A stretch of 64,000 nucleotides of DNA. Source: Aminivibrio pyruvatiphilus (lineage in GTDB: Bacteria; Synergistota; Synergistia; Synergistales; Aminobacteriaceae). Shown here piece after piece: positions 39,571 to 48,527 of the stretch. Under the pieces are notes generated by a model, which did not search any database, was not told the DNA's origin, and saw only the letters and a program-made list of their open reading frames with translations. The stretch covers positions 1 through 64,000 of the forward strand of contig NZ_SORI01000010.1 of assembly GCF_004366815.1 (NCBI RefSeq), given 5' to 3'. Numbering within the stretch: the first letter of the stretch is position 1; every line of letters begins with the position of its first letter. A program made the translations under genes and the position numbers.

Positions 39571-42195
39571 ATGGCAGCCCCATCCCGGCAGGGAAAAAAA
39601 CTTCTCTCCGTCCTCGTTCTCCTTCTGCCGGCACTTCTTTTTCCGGTGTGGCGCGAACCGGCGGCTGCATCGGAAAACAGGAAAGTGGTCCTGCTCCATA
39701 CCCTTTCTCCTGACGACGAATGGACCCGCCGGGCAACGGACGGAATATTGTCCGTTTTTTCGGATTCGCCAGTCAAAGCCGAGTTCTTCATAGAATACAT
39801 GGACATTACGAGTACCTTCTGGTCGACCCACGTGGACCGTCTGAAGGACCTCCTGGAGGCAAAATACTCGTCCTCCCCTCCCGCCGTGGTGATCGCGACA
39901 GGGAACGAGGCCGTCTCATTCGCCCTTGTAAACACGACGGCGCTTTTCGGGGGAGCTCCTATTGTGTACTGCGGCCTGTCCAACGAATATCTCTTTTCCG
40001 TGTTCCCGGACAGCAGGGGAACGGGAGTCCGTTCGGCCCCCGCCCATGCTCTTCTCATCTCCGAAATTGCGAGGCTCCACCCCGGCGCTTCCGTCGCCTT
40101 TGTGTCTGATCTTACGCCGGCGGGGCTCAGGGACCTTTCACGGCTCAACTCAAGCCTGGTGAATTCGGGGGTCCGCCCCCGCCTGATCCCCCTCTCCGGC
40201 TTTTCGGCCGGGCGGCTTGCGGATTCGCTCCGGGAACTGCCGGCAAATACGATCATCATGCTGGGAACCCATACCACCCTGCCTGACGGAAACCCCATGA
40301 CCATGCTGGATACCCTCGCCCTCATACTGCGGAACACATCACTGCCCGTATATACCCTGAGTGAGGAGGGCGTTCGCCTCGGCGCCCTGGCCAGCGTGGC
40401 CGGGAAGGGGTACGAAAAGGGAAGAAAAGCTGGGGAGATGGCGGTGAGGATCCTTTCTGGAGAAGAAGTGGAAACCATACCGCCCGAAAAATCCACGGCA
40501 GACCACCTGATTTTCGACTACCGGAAGATGCGGCTTCATTCAATCCCGAGAAGCGCCCTTTCAGAGAAAAGCGTCATTCTGAACGATCCCGCCGAGATGG
40601 CAGCCAGATATTTTCCCCTCACGATCCTCTACCTGGGACTGTTTGCCCTTCTGGGCGGCCTGGCCTTTTTTTTGAAGCGAAAGATCGCTAAAAGGAAAAG
40701 CACCGAGAAAAATCTTAGGGACAGGACGGAATACTGGGAACAACTCTTCCAGAGATCTCCCGAGGGTGTTGTTGTGTACAATGAAGCAGGAGATGTGCTG
40801 GAAACGAACCCCGTATTTCGCTCCACCTTCGCCCTTTCTGAAGAGGACCTCGAAGGCGCGAGCATAACCGACCTTCTTCCCTGGGAAAAAGGAACCCTCC
40901 GTCCCGAAGACTTCTTCAGGGATGACAGGGGAGAAAGCAGGGAAGTGAAAATCCCTGACAGGGACGGCATCCCCATTCCTGCGACCCACCTCTCCTTTCC
41001 CCTTGTTTCCGGCTCGGAGAAGATTTTCTGCTCCCTCGTCCAGGACATCAGCAAACGAAAGGAAATGGAAAAGCGGCTTGAAGAGAGGGGGCTGTTCCAG
41101 GAAACCCTTTCCGCCATATCCTCCCGTTTTATACTCTCACCGAGCTATCACGACGCCATGCGGGCTTCCCTTGAAGACATCCTCATCCTCTCGAAGGCAA
41201 AAACGGCGGCCCTGTACAGGCTCACTGGAAGAAAGGGCATACTGGCCCGAGAGACGGAAGTACGGTCTTCAGCGGAGAGTCCATCCATGGCAGGTCTGTT
41301 TCCGTCGGAGCAGGAGGAGGACTTCCTCTGGAAATCGCTTCTCTTTCGTGAAGAATCCGTCAGGCCGGCCACCCTCTGCCTGACGGACCTCCCCCAGAAC
41401 GAGAGAAAAGAATGGTTCCCCATCGCTGAAAAGGGGATATCATCTGTATCCGTACTCCCTCTGTTTCTCCGGGACTCCTTCCAGGGGTTCCTGGCCCTCG
41501 CCGATCCCTCCCCGGACTGGAGGGAGAATATGGCCGAGCCCGTTTTTGATATTCTTCGAAACGCTCTTGCCGCTGCCATGGAGCGTTACCAGGACGAAGC
41601 CTCCCTGGAAAGGAACCACAGGGTAATCAACGAACGTTTCACCGGCGTCATTCTCGCCCTCTGTCAGGTCAGCGAACTTCGGGACGTGTCCACGTCGGGA
41701 CACCAGAGAAACGTCTCGGCCCTTGCGGAAGGGCTTGCCCGAAGGCTCGGGCTTCCCTCAGAGACAGTCCTCGGCGTCAGGTACGCCGGACTTGTGCACG
41801 ATATAGGCAAGCTTTATATTCCGGCGGAGATACTGTCCAAGCCCTCAAAGCTTACTGCGGCAGAATACGAGCTCGTCAAAAAACATCCTGAATTCGGGAA
41901 AGACATTCTCTCTCCCCTGGATTTCCCGTGGCCGCTAACAGAAATCATTCTCCAGCACCATGAACGGTTCGATGGTACGGGGTATCCCCTTGGAGTAAAA
42001 AAAGACGGGATCTGCATCGAAGCCAGAATACTTGCCGTGGCGGACGCCTTCGATGCCATGACCTCCGAGCGGCCCTACAGGAAGAAGCATTCACCCGCCC
42101 AGGCCATGGAAGAAATCAGGGGCCTGTCGGGAAAAGCCTATGACCCGGAGATTGTGGAAGCTCTGGAAGCCTTCTGCAAAGAAAACCCTTCGTGA
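39571..42195 (+). CDS. Membrane HD-GYP phosphodiesterase with periplasmic ABC-type sensor, PAS and GAF domains
   Basis: This 874-residue protein has a signal/anchor helix (10-30) and an outward sensor (35-345) like the ABC-substrate-binding (PF04392-type) domains of sensor proteins (FFIEYMDITS; VIATGNEAVSF; APIVYCGLSN). A second membrane helix (348-368), a PAS domain (about 385-500), a GAF-like domain (about 520-680) and HD-GYP (about 695-870) follow. HD-GYP residues are intact: GLVHDIGK (HD at 743-744) and HHERFDGTGYPLG (796-808). It should hydrolyse cyclic di-GMP to GMP in response to an external ligand. No GGDEF gene is nearby. Confidence 0.88.
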   Translation: MAAPSRQGKKLLSVLVLLLPALLFPVWREPAAASENRKVVLLHTLSPDDEWTRRATDGILSVFSDSPVKAEFFIEYMDITSTFWSTHVDRLKDLLEAKYSSSPPAVVIATGNEAVSFALVNTTALFGGAPIVYCGLSNEYLFSVFPDSRGTGVRSAPAHALLISEIARLHPGASVAFVSDLTPAGLRDLSRLNSSLVNSGVRPRLIPLSGFSAGRLADSLRELPANTIIMLGTHTTLPDGNPMTMLDTLALILRNTSLPVYTLSEEGVRLGALASVAGKGYEKGRKAGEMAVRILSGEEVETIPPEKSTADHLIFDYRKMRLHSIPRSALSEKSVILNDPAEMAARYFPLTILYLGLFALLGGLAFFLKRKIAKRKSTEKNLRDRTEYWEQLFQRSPEGVVVYNEAGDVLETNPVFRSTFALSEEDLEGASITDLLPWEKGTLRPEDFFRDDRGESREVKIPDRDGIPIPATHLSFPLVSGSEKIFCSLVQDISKRKEMEKRLEERGLFQETLSAISSRFILSPSYHDAMRASLEDILILSKAKTAALYRLTGRKGILARETEVRSSAESPSMAGLFPSEQEEDFLWKSLLFREESVRPATLCLTDLPQNERKEWFPIAEKGISSVSVLPLFLRDSFQGFLALADPSPDWRENMAEPVFDILRNALAAAMERYQDEASLERNHRVINERFTGVILALCQVSELRDVSTSGHQRNVSALAEGLARRLGLPSETVLGVRYAGLVHDIGKLYIPAEILSKPSKLTAAEYELVKKHPEFGKDILSPLDFPWPLTEIILQHHERFDGTGYPLGVKKDGICIEARILAVADAFDAMTSERPYRKKHSPAQAMEEIRGLSGKAYDPEIVEALEAFCKENPS

Positions 42196-42197
42196 CC

Positions 42198-42212
42198 CCT
42201 CTAAATGAGAGG
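42198..42212 (+). terminator. Weak hairpin after the HD-GYP gene
   Basis: A five-base stem (CCTCT/AGAGG) with a 5-nt loop lies just after the stop, with no T run. It sits between convergent genes and is only a possible end of transcript. Confidence 0.25.
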
Positions 42213-42229
42213 ACGTGCAATCACCTCTG

Positions 42230-43264
42230 TCAATAGGCGCTGACACCGCAGACCGAGGACTCTTTCGCCCCGATAAACTGCGCAAGCTCAAGCAGACGGC
42301 TTGCATATCCATATTCGTTGTCATACCAGATCATCACCTTTGCCACCCTTCCCATCAGCATTTTCGTCGAAAGAGAGTCCACGATGCCTGAATGGGTATT
42401 CCCTACGATATCCACAGATACAAGCTCTTCCCTGCTGTACTCGAGAATTCCTTTCAGCTCTCCTTTGGAGGCGCTTTCCAGGGCCTCGTTGACCTCTCCT
42501 TCGTCAGCATCCCTTTGAAGATGAACGACCAGGTCGGAAAGAGACCCGTCAGCTACGGGAACCCGAACTGCGGACATTCCCATTTTTCCCTTCAGTTCCG
42601 GAAAGAGAGGGACAAGGGCCTTCGCGGCGCCTGTAGACGCCGGGATCATGGAAAGGGCTGCAGCCCTGTTTTTCCTGCATCCGCCTTTCGGGATATCCAA
42701 CAGTTTCTGGGTTGCCGTATAGGCGTGGATGGTCGTTCCCATGAGAAAATCGATGCCGAAGGTGTCGTTCAGCACCTTTATGGCCGGGGCAATAGAGTTG
42801 GTGGTACAGGAAGCATTGGACACCACCCGGTGCTTCTCCGGCTCATATTGGTCTTCATTGACGCCGAGGACCACGCAAAGGTCGGCGTTTTCTGACGGAG
42901 CACTGATTATGACCCGTTCCGCCCCAGCGTCTATATGGGCAAGGGCTTTTTCTTTGCGGGTAAAATGTCCTGTGCATTCGAGGACAATATCGACTTCCAG
43001 TTCTTTCCAGGGGAGTTTGGAGGGATCCCGTTCGCTGAAGAGGGGAATTTCATTTCCTTCAAGTACCAGGGAGTTTTCACCAGGTTCTACTGAAAAATCA
43101 GCTTTTCCGTGGACTGAATCGTACTTGATGAAGTATGCCATTTCCTGGGGAGACGATGGTTTGTTAAGGGCTACTATCTCAACATCTTCCGGTCTGACCT
43201 CCATGTAGCGGCGAAGAACCAGCCGGCCAACCCTGCCAAGTCCATTGATGGCCACCCTTGTCAT
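42230..43264 (-). CDS. gap: Glyceraldehyde-3-phosphate dehydrogenase, paralogue with Lys at the cofactor-deciding position
   Basis: This 344-residue enzyme has the GAPDH Rossmann motif AINGLGRVGR, catalytic SNASCTTNS, HAYTATQ, and the C-terminal WYDNEYGYASRLLEL. The acidic residue that normally binds the NAD ribose (NDL) is replaced by lysine (LNKPSSP, Lys35). That points to NADP(H) use and possibly a gluconeogenic direction, as in GapB-type enzymes. Its paralogue lies 292 bp upstream on the same strand with the standard NDL. A candidate promoter sits between the two, so each can be expressed separately. The last residues ESSVCGVSAY extend beyond the usual end. Confidence 0.92.
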   Translation of the reverse strand: MTRVAINGLGRVGRLVLRRYMEVRPEDVEIVALNKPSSPQEMAYFIKYDSVHGKADFSVEPGENSLVLEGNEIPLFSERDPSKLPWKELEVDIVLECTGHFTRKEKALAHIDAGAERVIISAPSENADLCVVLGVNEDQYEPEKHRVVSNASCTTNSIAPAIKVLNDTFGIDFLMGTTIHAYTATQKLLDIPKGGCRKNRAAALSMIPASTGAAKALVPLFPELKGKMGMSAVRVPVADGSLSDLVVHLQRDADEGEVNEALESASKGELKGILEYSREELVSVDIVGNTHSGIVDSLSTKMLMGRVAKVMIWYDNEYGYASRLLELAQFIGAKESSVCGVSAY

Positions 43265-43481
43265 TCATTTCACCTCCATAAAGGTTAATGATGCGGGCTT
43301 ATCTTAGCACAGAAAAGCATTATTTATATATTATTTATGCTATTTTTTGTCATGTAATAATCTTTACAATAAAAAAACTAGCAAATTAGCGCAATAGGGC
43401 GCATCAGCCCGAAATTTACCTAAAATTGCTGTCTATTCTTCCGCAAACAGGATTTTTTCCGGGTTCGCGAACATTTTCGCT
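43265..43481. other. AT-rich upstream region of the second GAPDH gene
   Basis: The stretch holds the gap promoter, an AT-rich tract around 43320-43380 and no reading frame. A GGAGGTGAAATGA ribosome site precedes the ATG at 43264. Confidence 0.5.
43325..43353 (-). promoter_or_regulatory. Candidate promoter of the 42230-43264 GAPDH gene
   Basis: The minus strand shows ATGACA (43348-43353), 17 bp, TATATA (43325-43330), with a leader of about 55 nt. Confidence 0.5.
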
Positions 43482-43516
43482 AAAAAACCGGTGTTCCCCG
43501 TCCGGGAAACACCGGT
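43482..43516 (-). terminator. Terminator of the first GAPDH gene
   Basis: Arms ACCGGTGTT and complement (from 43487, to 43516, one internal mismatch then further pairs) are followed on the minus strand by TTTTT. It lies about 40 bp past the stop. Confidence 0.85.
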
Positions 43517-43556
43517 CCACGCTTTTCATTAATGTTACCAGGAAGCTTTTGAATAG

Positions 43557-44564
43557 TTACTCCCGGCTTGCCATGTACATGGCGAGTTCAAGCATCCTGT
43601 TCGAGTAGCCGTATTCATTGTCGTACCAGATCATCACCTTCGCGATATGTCCCATGATGACCTTCGTGGAAGGGGCATCGACGATTCCCGAGTGGGTGTT
43701 GCCGATGATGTCGGCGGAGACGATTTCTTCGTCGCAGAATTCCACGATTCCCTTCAGGCTGCCCTCGGCCGCCTCTTTCAGCGCCGAGTTGACGGATTCG
43801 ACGGTGACCTCCTTCTTCAGGTGGACCACGATGTCGGTAAGGGAACCATCAGCCACGGGGACACGGACAGAAATCATGTCCATCCTGCCCTTCAGTTCCG
43901 GGAACAGGGGAACCATGGCCTTGGCTGCCCCGGTGGTGGCCGGAACGAGAGAAACGGCAGCCGCGCGGCCTTTCCGTCCGCCTCCCCTGGGAACGTCAAC
44001 GAGAACCTGGGTTGACGTGTAGGCGTGAATGGTGGTTCCCATGAGAGATTCGATGCCGAAGGCCTCATGAAGCACTTTCGTCACCGGCGCCAGGGAATTC
44101 GTTGTGCATGAGGCGTTCGAAACCACCGCATGCTTCGAGGGATCATAGAGTTTTTCGTTGACGCCGAGAACGACGGTCAGATCCGCATCGTCCGCCGGAG
44201 CGCTTATGATGACCCGCTTCGCCCCTGCTGCGAGATGGGCAGCGGCCTTTTCCCGTTTTGTAAAGAAGCCGGTACATTCAAGGACTATATCCACGCCCAG
44301 TTCTTTCCAGGGAAGTTTTGAGGGGTCCTTTTCGCTGAAAAGGGGAACGGACTTTCCGTCCAGGACGAGAGCTCCCTCGGCAGCTTCCACGGAAAAACCG
44401 GCCTTGCGGTGGATGGAATCATACTTGATGAGATAGGCCATCTCCGAAGGGGGGGTGAGATCGTTCAGCGCGACAATTTCGAAATCCTCGGGTTTCGCAT
44501 CCATATAGCAGCGAAGGACGAGACGCCCTATTCTACCCAGTCCGTTTATTGCTATTCTTTTCAT
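43557..44564 (-). CDS. gap: Glyceraldehyde-3-phosphate dehydrogenase (NAD type)
   Basis: This 335-residue enzyme has AINGLGRIGR, the NAD-specificity segment ALNDLTPP (Asp35), catalytic SNASCTTNS, HAYTSTQ and WYDNEYGYSNRMLEL. It oxidises glyceraldehyde 3-phosphate to 1,3-bisphosphoglycerate in glycolysis. GGAGGTGCTGCA precedes the ATG at 44564. The paralogue downstream shares most of the sequence but not the cofactor motif, so a duplication with change of coenzyme is likely. It has its own terminator. Confidence 0.95.
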   Translation of the reverse strand: MKRIAINGLGRIGRLVLRCYMDAKPEDFEIVALNDLTPPSEMAYLIKYDSIHRKAGFSVEAAEGALVLDGKSVPLFSEKDPSKLPWKELGVDIVLECTGFFTKREKAAAHLAAGAKRVIISAPADDADLTVVLGVNEKLYDPSKHAVVSNASCTTNSLAPVTKVLHEAFGIESLMGTTIHAYTSTQVLVDVPRGGGRKGRAAAVSLVPATTGAAKAMVPLFPELKGRMDMISVRVPVADGSLTDIVVHLKKEVTVESVNSALKEAAEGSLKGIVEFCDEEIVSADIIGNTHSGIVDAPSTKVIMGHIAKVMIWYDNEYGYSNRMLELAMYMASRE

Positions 44565-44781
44565 TGCAGCACCTCCATGATGAAATATACTGTTCCAGGC
44601 ACACCCGCAAGCAAAAGATTCCGTATAGCCGCCGGGCCGAAGAAAATACGACATCCTGTGTCCGGCATTCTCTCATGGGACATATTTCCCCACACCCGCC
44701 CTTAAGGAATGACAGTACGGCACCTTTTGTTTCATCAGGGTGTTCTGAGCTTAGAGAAGGATTTTATCACAAAGAGAAAAT

Positions 44782-45939
44782 TCAGTCAGCAAGTCCGTCA
44801 CCGGGAACCGGCGGTTCTTTCCGGCGGCTGGAAATCCACCATACTCCGGCCGCTGCGGTAACCGGTATGGTCAGAAGCAGCCCCACCGTCCCCGCAACAC
44901 TCCTCAGTATTTCCTGGGAGATGTGCGGGTCGTTGAGGAGCCCTATGAAATCGGCCCCCTCGGTGGCGATGAGCACCACAAACGGCAGAGAGCTTCCAAG
45001 GTAGGCGAGGATGAGAGTGTTGATCATGCTTCCCAGCACATCACTTCCTACGCTGAGTCCCGCCTTCCAGAGCCTTTTCCGGGGAATGGAGGGGTCGTAC
45101 TCGTACAGTTCTCCCATGGAGGAGGTCACGGAAACCGCCACATCGAGTACCGCGCCTATGGATCCCACCATGACTGCGGCAAGGAGCAGTCCTCTGAGGG
45201 AAAGACCAGGAGACGTGGACGCGAGGAGGGCAGCGCTGTCGCTTTCCAACCCCGTAAGCTGCCACAGGGACACCATTATCCATCCTGTGATCGAGGCTCC
45301 GGCAGCTCCGCCCACGGCGCCGAAAACCGGAATGGGGCGCAGCTCTCTTTTCCTGACGACGAAAAAGCAGGTCGCCACTGAAACGGCGGCCACAGAGAGA
45401 ACGGCGAAGGGAACGGGCGGGTATCCCGAAGCTAACCGGGGAACGAACCACCCGATGAGGAACAGGAGCGACAGGAAAAGCCCCGCGAGAGCCTTGAAGC
45501 CCGACCGCCCCGCGACGATGACGAGGATGCCGCAGGCGAAGGTTATGAATCCTACCACGGCAGGAACCCTGTACCGGTCGCTTATGGAATACTGGACTGT
45601 TCCGTCGTCGAAGGCATCAGCAAGGAGGAGATATTCTTTTCCGGGCAGGAGGGAGAGCCTGCTGTCGGCAAGCTGCATTATTTCCACCTCTTCCCGTGAT
45701 CCGGCCCTCGGGCCGCTCCTGTACAGGATGAGAAGCTTCACAAACTCGCTTTCCCACTCGCCGCCTTCCCCTGATTCGGGATCGATTCTTCTTCCGAGCA
45801 GGTTTTCAATGACCACCACCGAGGAATCTTTTGCGTTCCATCGCGAGATGACAAACCAATCCGTTCCGGCAGCAACTCCCCAGACGAGAAGGAAGAGAAA
45901 AAGCGCCGAAGCGGCAAGGTACAAACCGATTCTTTTCAT
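44782..45939 (-). CDS. YibE/F-family membrane protein
   Basis: This 385-residue protein has an N-terminal membrane helix, an extracytoplasmic domain of about 100 residues (around 30-125) and then seven or eight hydrophobic helices. The YibE/F signatures include SITGWIMVSLWQLTGLESDSAALL, MVGSIGAVLDVAVSVTSSMGEL and LGSMINTLILAYLGSSLPFVVL. The function of the family is unknown; it is widespread in Firmicutes and related groups. I chose ATG 45939 because AAAGGAGAGAAAGA precedes it. Confidence 0.87.
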   Translation of the reverse strand: MKRIGLYLAASALFLFLLVWGVAAGTDWFVISRWNAKDSSVVVIENLLGRRIDPESGEGGEWESEFVKLLILYRSGPRAGSREEVEIMQLADSRLSLLPGKEYLLLADAFDDGTVQYSISDRYRVPAVVGFITFACGILVIVAGRSGFKALAGLFLSLLFLIGWFVPRLASGYPPVPFAVLSVAAVSVATCFFVVRKRELRPIPVFGAVGGAAGASITGWIMVSLWQLTGLESDSAALLASTSPGLSLRGLLLAAVMVGSIGAVLDVAVSVTSSMGELYEYDPSIPRKRLWKAGLSVGSDVLGSMINTLILAYLGSSLPFVVLIATEGADFIGLLNDPHISQEILRSVAGTVGLLLTIPVTAAAGVWWISSRRKEPPVPGDGLAD

Positions 45940-45995
45940 TCTTTCTCTCCTTTCTTCAGGCATTATTCCGGTTGAAACAGGAAACCGCAGTCCTC

Positions 45996-46001
45996 ATTAT
46001 A
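45996..46001 (-). promoter_or_regulatory. Candidate -10 element of the yibE/F gene
   Basis: A perfect TATAAT on the minus strand lies 57 bp before the start codon. No convincing -35 is visible. Confidence 0.35.
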
Positions 46002-46063
46002 CTCCCTGAGAACAAGGACAGCCCAGTGCGCGCGGCTTTCGACAGAGACACCGTTCCCGGAAA

Positions 46064-46099
46064 GGCGGGCGGAAAACCTACCCGGTCCTCCTGCCCGCC
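46064..46099 (-). terminator. Possible terminator after the AOR gene
   Basis: Seven-base arms GGCGGGC/GCCCGCC (46064-46070, 46093-46099) enclose a 22-nt loop and are followed by only three T on the minus strand. Confidence 0.4.
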
Positions 46100-46129
46100 T
46101 GCCTGTTTTGGGAAAAACGGCCCCGGTTC

Positions 46130-47956
46130 CTAGCTCATTTGGGAAAGAAATTCCTCCAGGCCGAGGGAGGCGATTTTGCCGGGCAGGGGAATTCCCTCCT
46201 CAGTCCACCCCCGTTCCGAATAATACTCCCGGAGCTGTGCTTCAAGGTCGGGAAGGGTATCCGCCGAACCTCCCGAGCCCCTGGTCTCCCGGAGAATTCT
46301 TTCGGGGAGAGAGTCATCCTTGGCAGAAAGACCGCAGCCCATGTTGTACAGCTTCTTGAGGTTGAATATCCTCTCACCTGCCGTCATAAGCTCCCTGTAG
46401 TCCATGTCCCAGCCGGTAACTCCGGCGATCCAGACGAGGAGGTCATCGATTCTCGTGGCCGCGAAGGGGAACTTGCACATCTTCAGCGAATCCACTACCC
46501 CCATGAGGTTCTGGAACCCCACGTTGATCTTGCCCTTCCCCTCGTCCAACGTCCGGTCAAGAACGGTATCCACTCCCAGTTCGGGGTACGTCATGCTCCT
46601 CTCGAAGGAATAGGAAAAGCCCGAGAGATGGCACGCTCCCCTGTTCGATGTCGCGTAGCCCGCCGCAAGGCTCTTGTAGCACCTTGGATCGTGGGCCGGG
46701 AAATCCATGCCCTTGGAGTGGATGGCATACTTTTCCGCCCCCTTGCCGATCTTTTCCGCAGCCTTTCGGGTACCTTCAGCAAGAACTGCACCGAATCCCC
46801 TTTTCTCAGAGATGTCGGTGAGGAACCTCACCATGGCTTCTCCGTCGCCCCACTTCAGCGGATATCCGACCGTCTTTTCGTCGATGATCCCCCGTTCGAA
46901 GAGCTCCATGGAAAAGGCTACCGCAGAACCTCCCGAAATAGTGTCGATTCCCATGCGGTTGCAGAGGTCGTTTCCCCTCCCGATGGCCTTCAGATCACTG
47001 ATGAGGCAGTTGCTTCCGAGCATCCCTATGGTCTCATACTCGGGACCTGCTCCTGATATGCCGTCAAAGGCCACTTCCCTTCCGCACCGGATGGGACAGG
47101 CCACGCATCCCCAGTTTCCCGTAAGGATGGTTTCGGCCATGGCCTCTCCGGTTATGCTCTTCACTTCTTCGGGCCAGCTTCCCATGCTCCAGTTCTTCAG
47201 GGGGAGATCGCCGTTCTGCTCAGCCAGGGCAACCCCTCCGGCCGTTCCGAAACGGGTCATGGCTGGCAGTTTTTCCATATAGAACTTCGCTTTCTCCGCT
47301 GATTTTCCCCGGACCCTTTTCTCGTCAGCCATGACTGTCCTGCCGTTCCCTCTGGCCACGACCGCCTTGAGGTTTTTGGACCCCATGACTGCCCCCATCC
47401 CGCCCCTGCCGGCAGCCCGGGCGTTCCGCCCGTCGTGCATAATATTCGCCAGGAGCACCATCCGCTCTCCCGCCGGACCGATGCAGGCCACGCCTGCGGG
47501 TTTTCCCACAGCGGCAAAGAGAGCCTCCTCCGTCTCGAAGGTGTCCTTCCCCCAGAGGGACGTCCCGTCCCTTATCTCCACCCTGCCGTCGAGAACAGCC
47601 ACGTATACGGGGGAGGAAGCCTTTCCGAGAAAAACAAGACCGTCATATCCGGCCCTTTTCAGATGGAATCCGAAGGCTCCTCCGCAGTCGGACTCTCCGA
47701 AGGCATCCGTCAGGGGTGACTTGCTTATTACCTGGTGACGCCCGGAGGTGGGAATTCCCGTTCCCTGGAAGGGGCCGTTCATGAAAATAAGGGGATTGTC
47801 GGGCGAGAGAGGGTTCCCCGCCGGAGATCCGTACCTGAAAAGAAGGTATGTCCCGAGGCCTGAACCTCCGATGAATTTCCGGACCACCGATTCCGGAACG
47901 GTAAGGTCTTCCGCTGTCCTGGACGTCAGGTGCACAAGAGCCACTTTCATTTCCAT
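46130..47956 (-). CDS. aor: Aldehyde:ferredoxin oxidoreductase
   Basis: This 608-residue protein is an AOR-family tungstoenzyme. It has the N-terminal pterin-binding domain (RKFIGGSGLGTYLLF; SGRHQVISKSPLTDAFGESDCGGAFG; RAAGRGGMGAVMGSKNLKA), the iron-sulfur cysteines in WGCVACPIRCG, and a later conserved DSLKMCKF cysteine. Such enzymes oxidise aldehydes to acids with reduction of ferredoxin; in amino-acid fermenters they clear aldehydes from 2-oxoacid decarboxylation. It lies 37 bp after a pair of half-size chromate-transporter genes and is probably cotranscribed with them. Confidence 0.93.
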   Translation of the reverse strand: MEMKVALVHLTSRTAEDLTVPESVVRKFIGGSGLGTYLLFRYGSPAGNPLSPDNPLIFMNGPFQGTGIPTSGRHQVISKSPLTDAFGESDCGGAFGFHLKRAGYDGLVFLGKASSPVYVAVLDGRVEIRDGTSLWGKDTFETEEALFAAVGKPAGVACIGPAGERMVLLANIMHDGRNARAAGRGGMGAVMGSKNLKAVVARGNGRTVMADEKRVRGKSAEKAKFYMEKLPAMTRFGTAGGVALAEQNGDLPLKNWSMGSWPEEVKSITGEAMAETILTGNWGCVACPIRCGREVAFDGISGAGPEYETIGMLGSNCLISDLKAIGRGNDLCNRMGIDTISGGSAVAFSMELFERGIIDEKTVGYPLKWGDGEAMVRFLTDISEKRGFGAVLAEGTRKAAEKIGKGAEKYAIHSKGMDFPAHDPRCYKSLAAGYATSNRGACHLSGFSYSFERSMTYPELGVDTVLDRTLDEGKGKINVGFQNLMGVVDSLKMCKFPFAATRIDDLLVWIAGVTGWDMDYRELMTAGERIFNLKKLYNMGCGLSAKDDSLPERILRETRGSGGSADTLPDLEAQLREYYSERGWTEEGIPLPGKIASLGLEEFLSQMS

Positions 47957-47993
47957 TAGCGAATCATCCTTTCAGGAGCTGAAGATTCATTTT

Positions 47994-48527
47994 CTAAAGA
48001 AGAACCATGCCCGCCGCCCCAGCGGCAAGAAGAAGAAGCTGGGGGTATTTTCTGAAGGGGAAAAACCTGGACATCCCGAAAAGAACGAGGGTGAAAGGCC
48101 AGAGTCTCCAGTCACCCGCCAGGGGACGGACCACCATCCAGAACGCGCCGAACAGCATGGCGGCCACAACCGGGCGAAGAGCTTTCTGCACCCGCTCCGC
48201 CCCTGCTTTCATCCGTCCGGACGCCCTGGAAAGGAGCCACGCGGCAACGGCGACGAGGGCAAGGGGCGCGGCCACCACGGCAAGCGTCGCCACCAGGGAA
48301 CCGGCAAAGCCTGCAAGCCGATAGCCTACGTACGTTGCCGCATTGACCGCCACAGGCCCCGGAGTCATCTGGGCCAGGGAGACCACCTCGGCAAACTCCC
48401 TCTCACTAAGCCACGCATGGGAGGCGACGAGTTCATGGTGGATGAAGGGGATTGTCGCCAGCCCTCCGCCGAAGGCGCCGAGACCGATGCGGATGAAGGT
48501 AAAAAAGAGAACGGAAAGAACGCTCAT
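47994..48527 (-). CDS. Chromate-transporter-like half protein (second of pair)
   Basis: The 177-residue membrane protein is a single ChrA domain: IGLGAFGGGLATIPFIHHELV, SLAQMTPGPVAVNAATYVG and four to six hydrophobic helices. Short ChrA proteins are encoded as tandem pairs that together equal one full transporter. The ATG at 48527 overlaps the stop of its partner as ATGA, so the two are made in step. Transport of chromate or another oxyanion is the family role; in this setting the natural substrate is unknown. Confidence 0.88.
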   Translation of the reverse strand: MSVLSVLFFTFIRIGLGAFGGGLATIPFIHHELVASHAWLSEREFAEVVSLAQMTPGPVAVNAATYVGYRLAGFAGSLVATLAVVAAPLALVAVAAWLLSRASGRMKAGAERVQKALRPVVAAMLFGAFWMVVRPLAGDWRLWPFTLVLFGMSRFFPFRKYPQLLLLAAGAAGMVLL

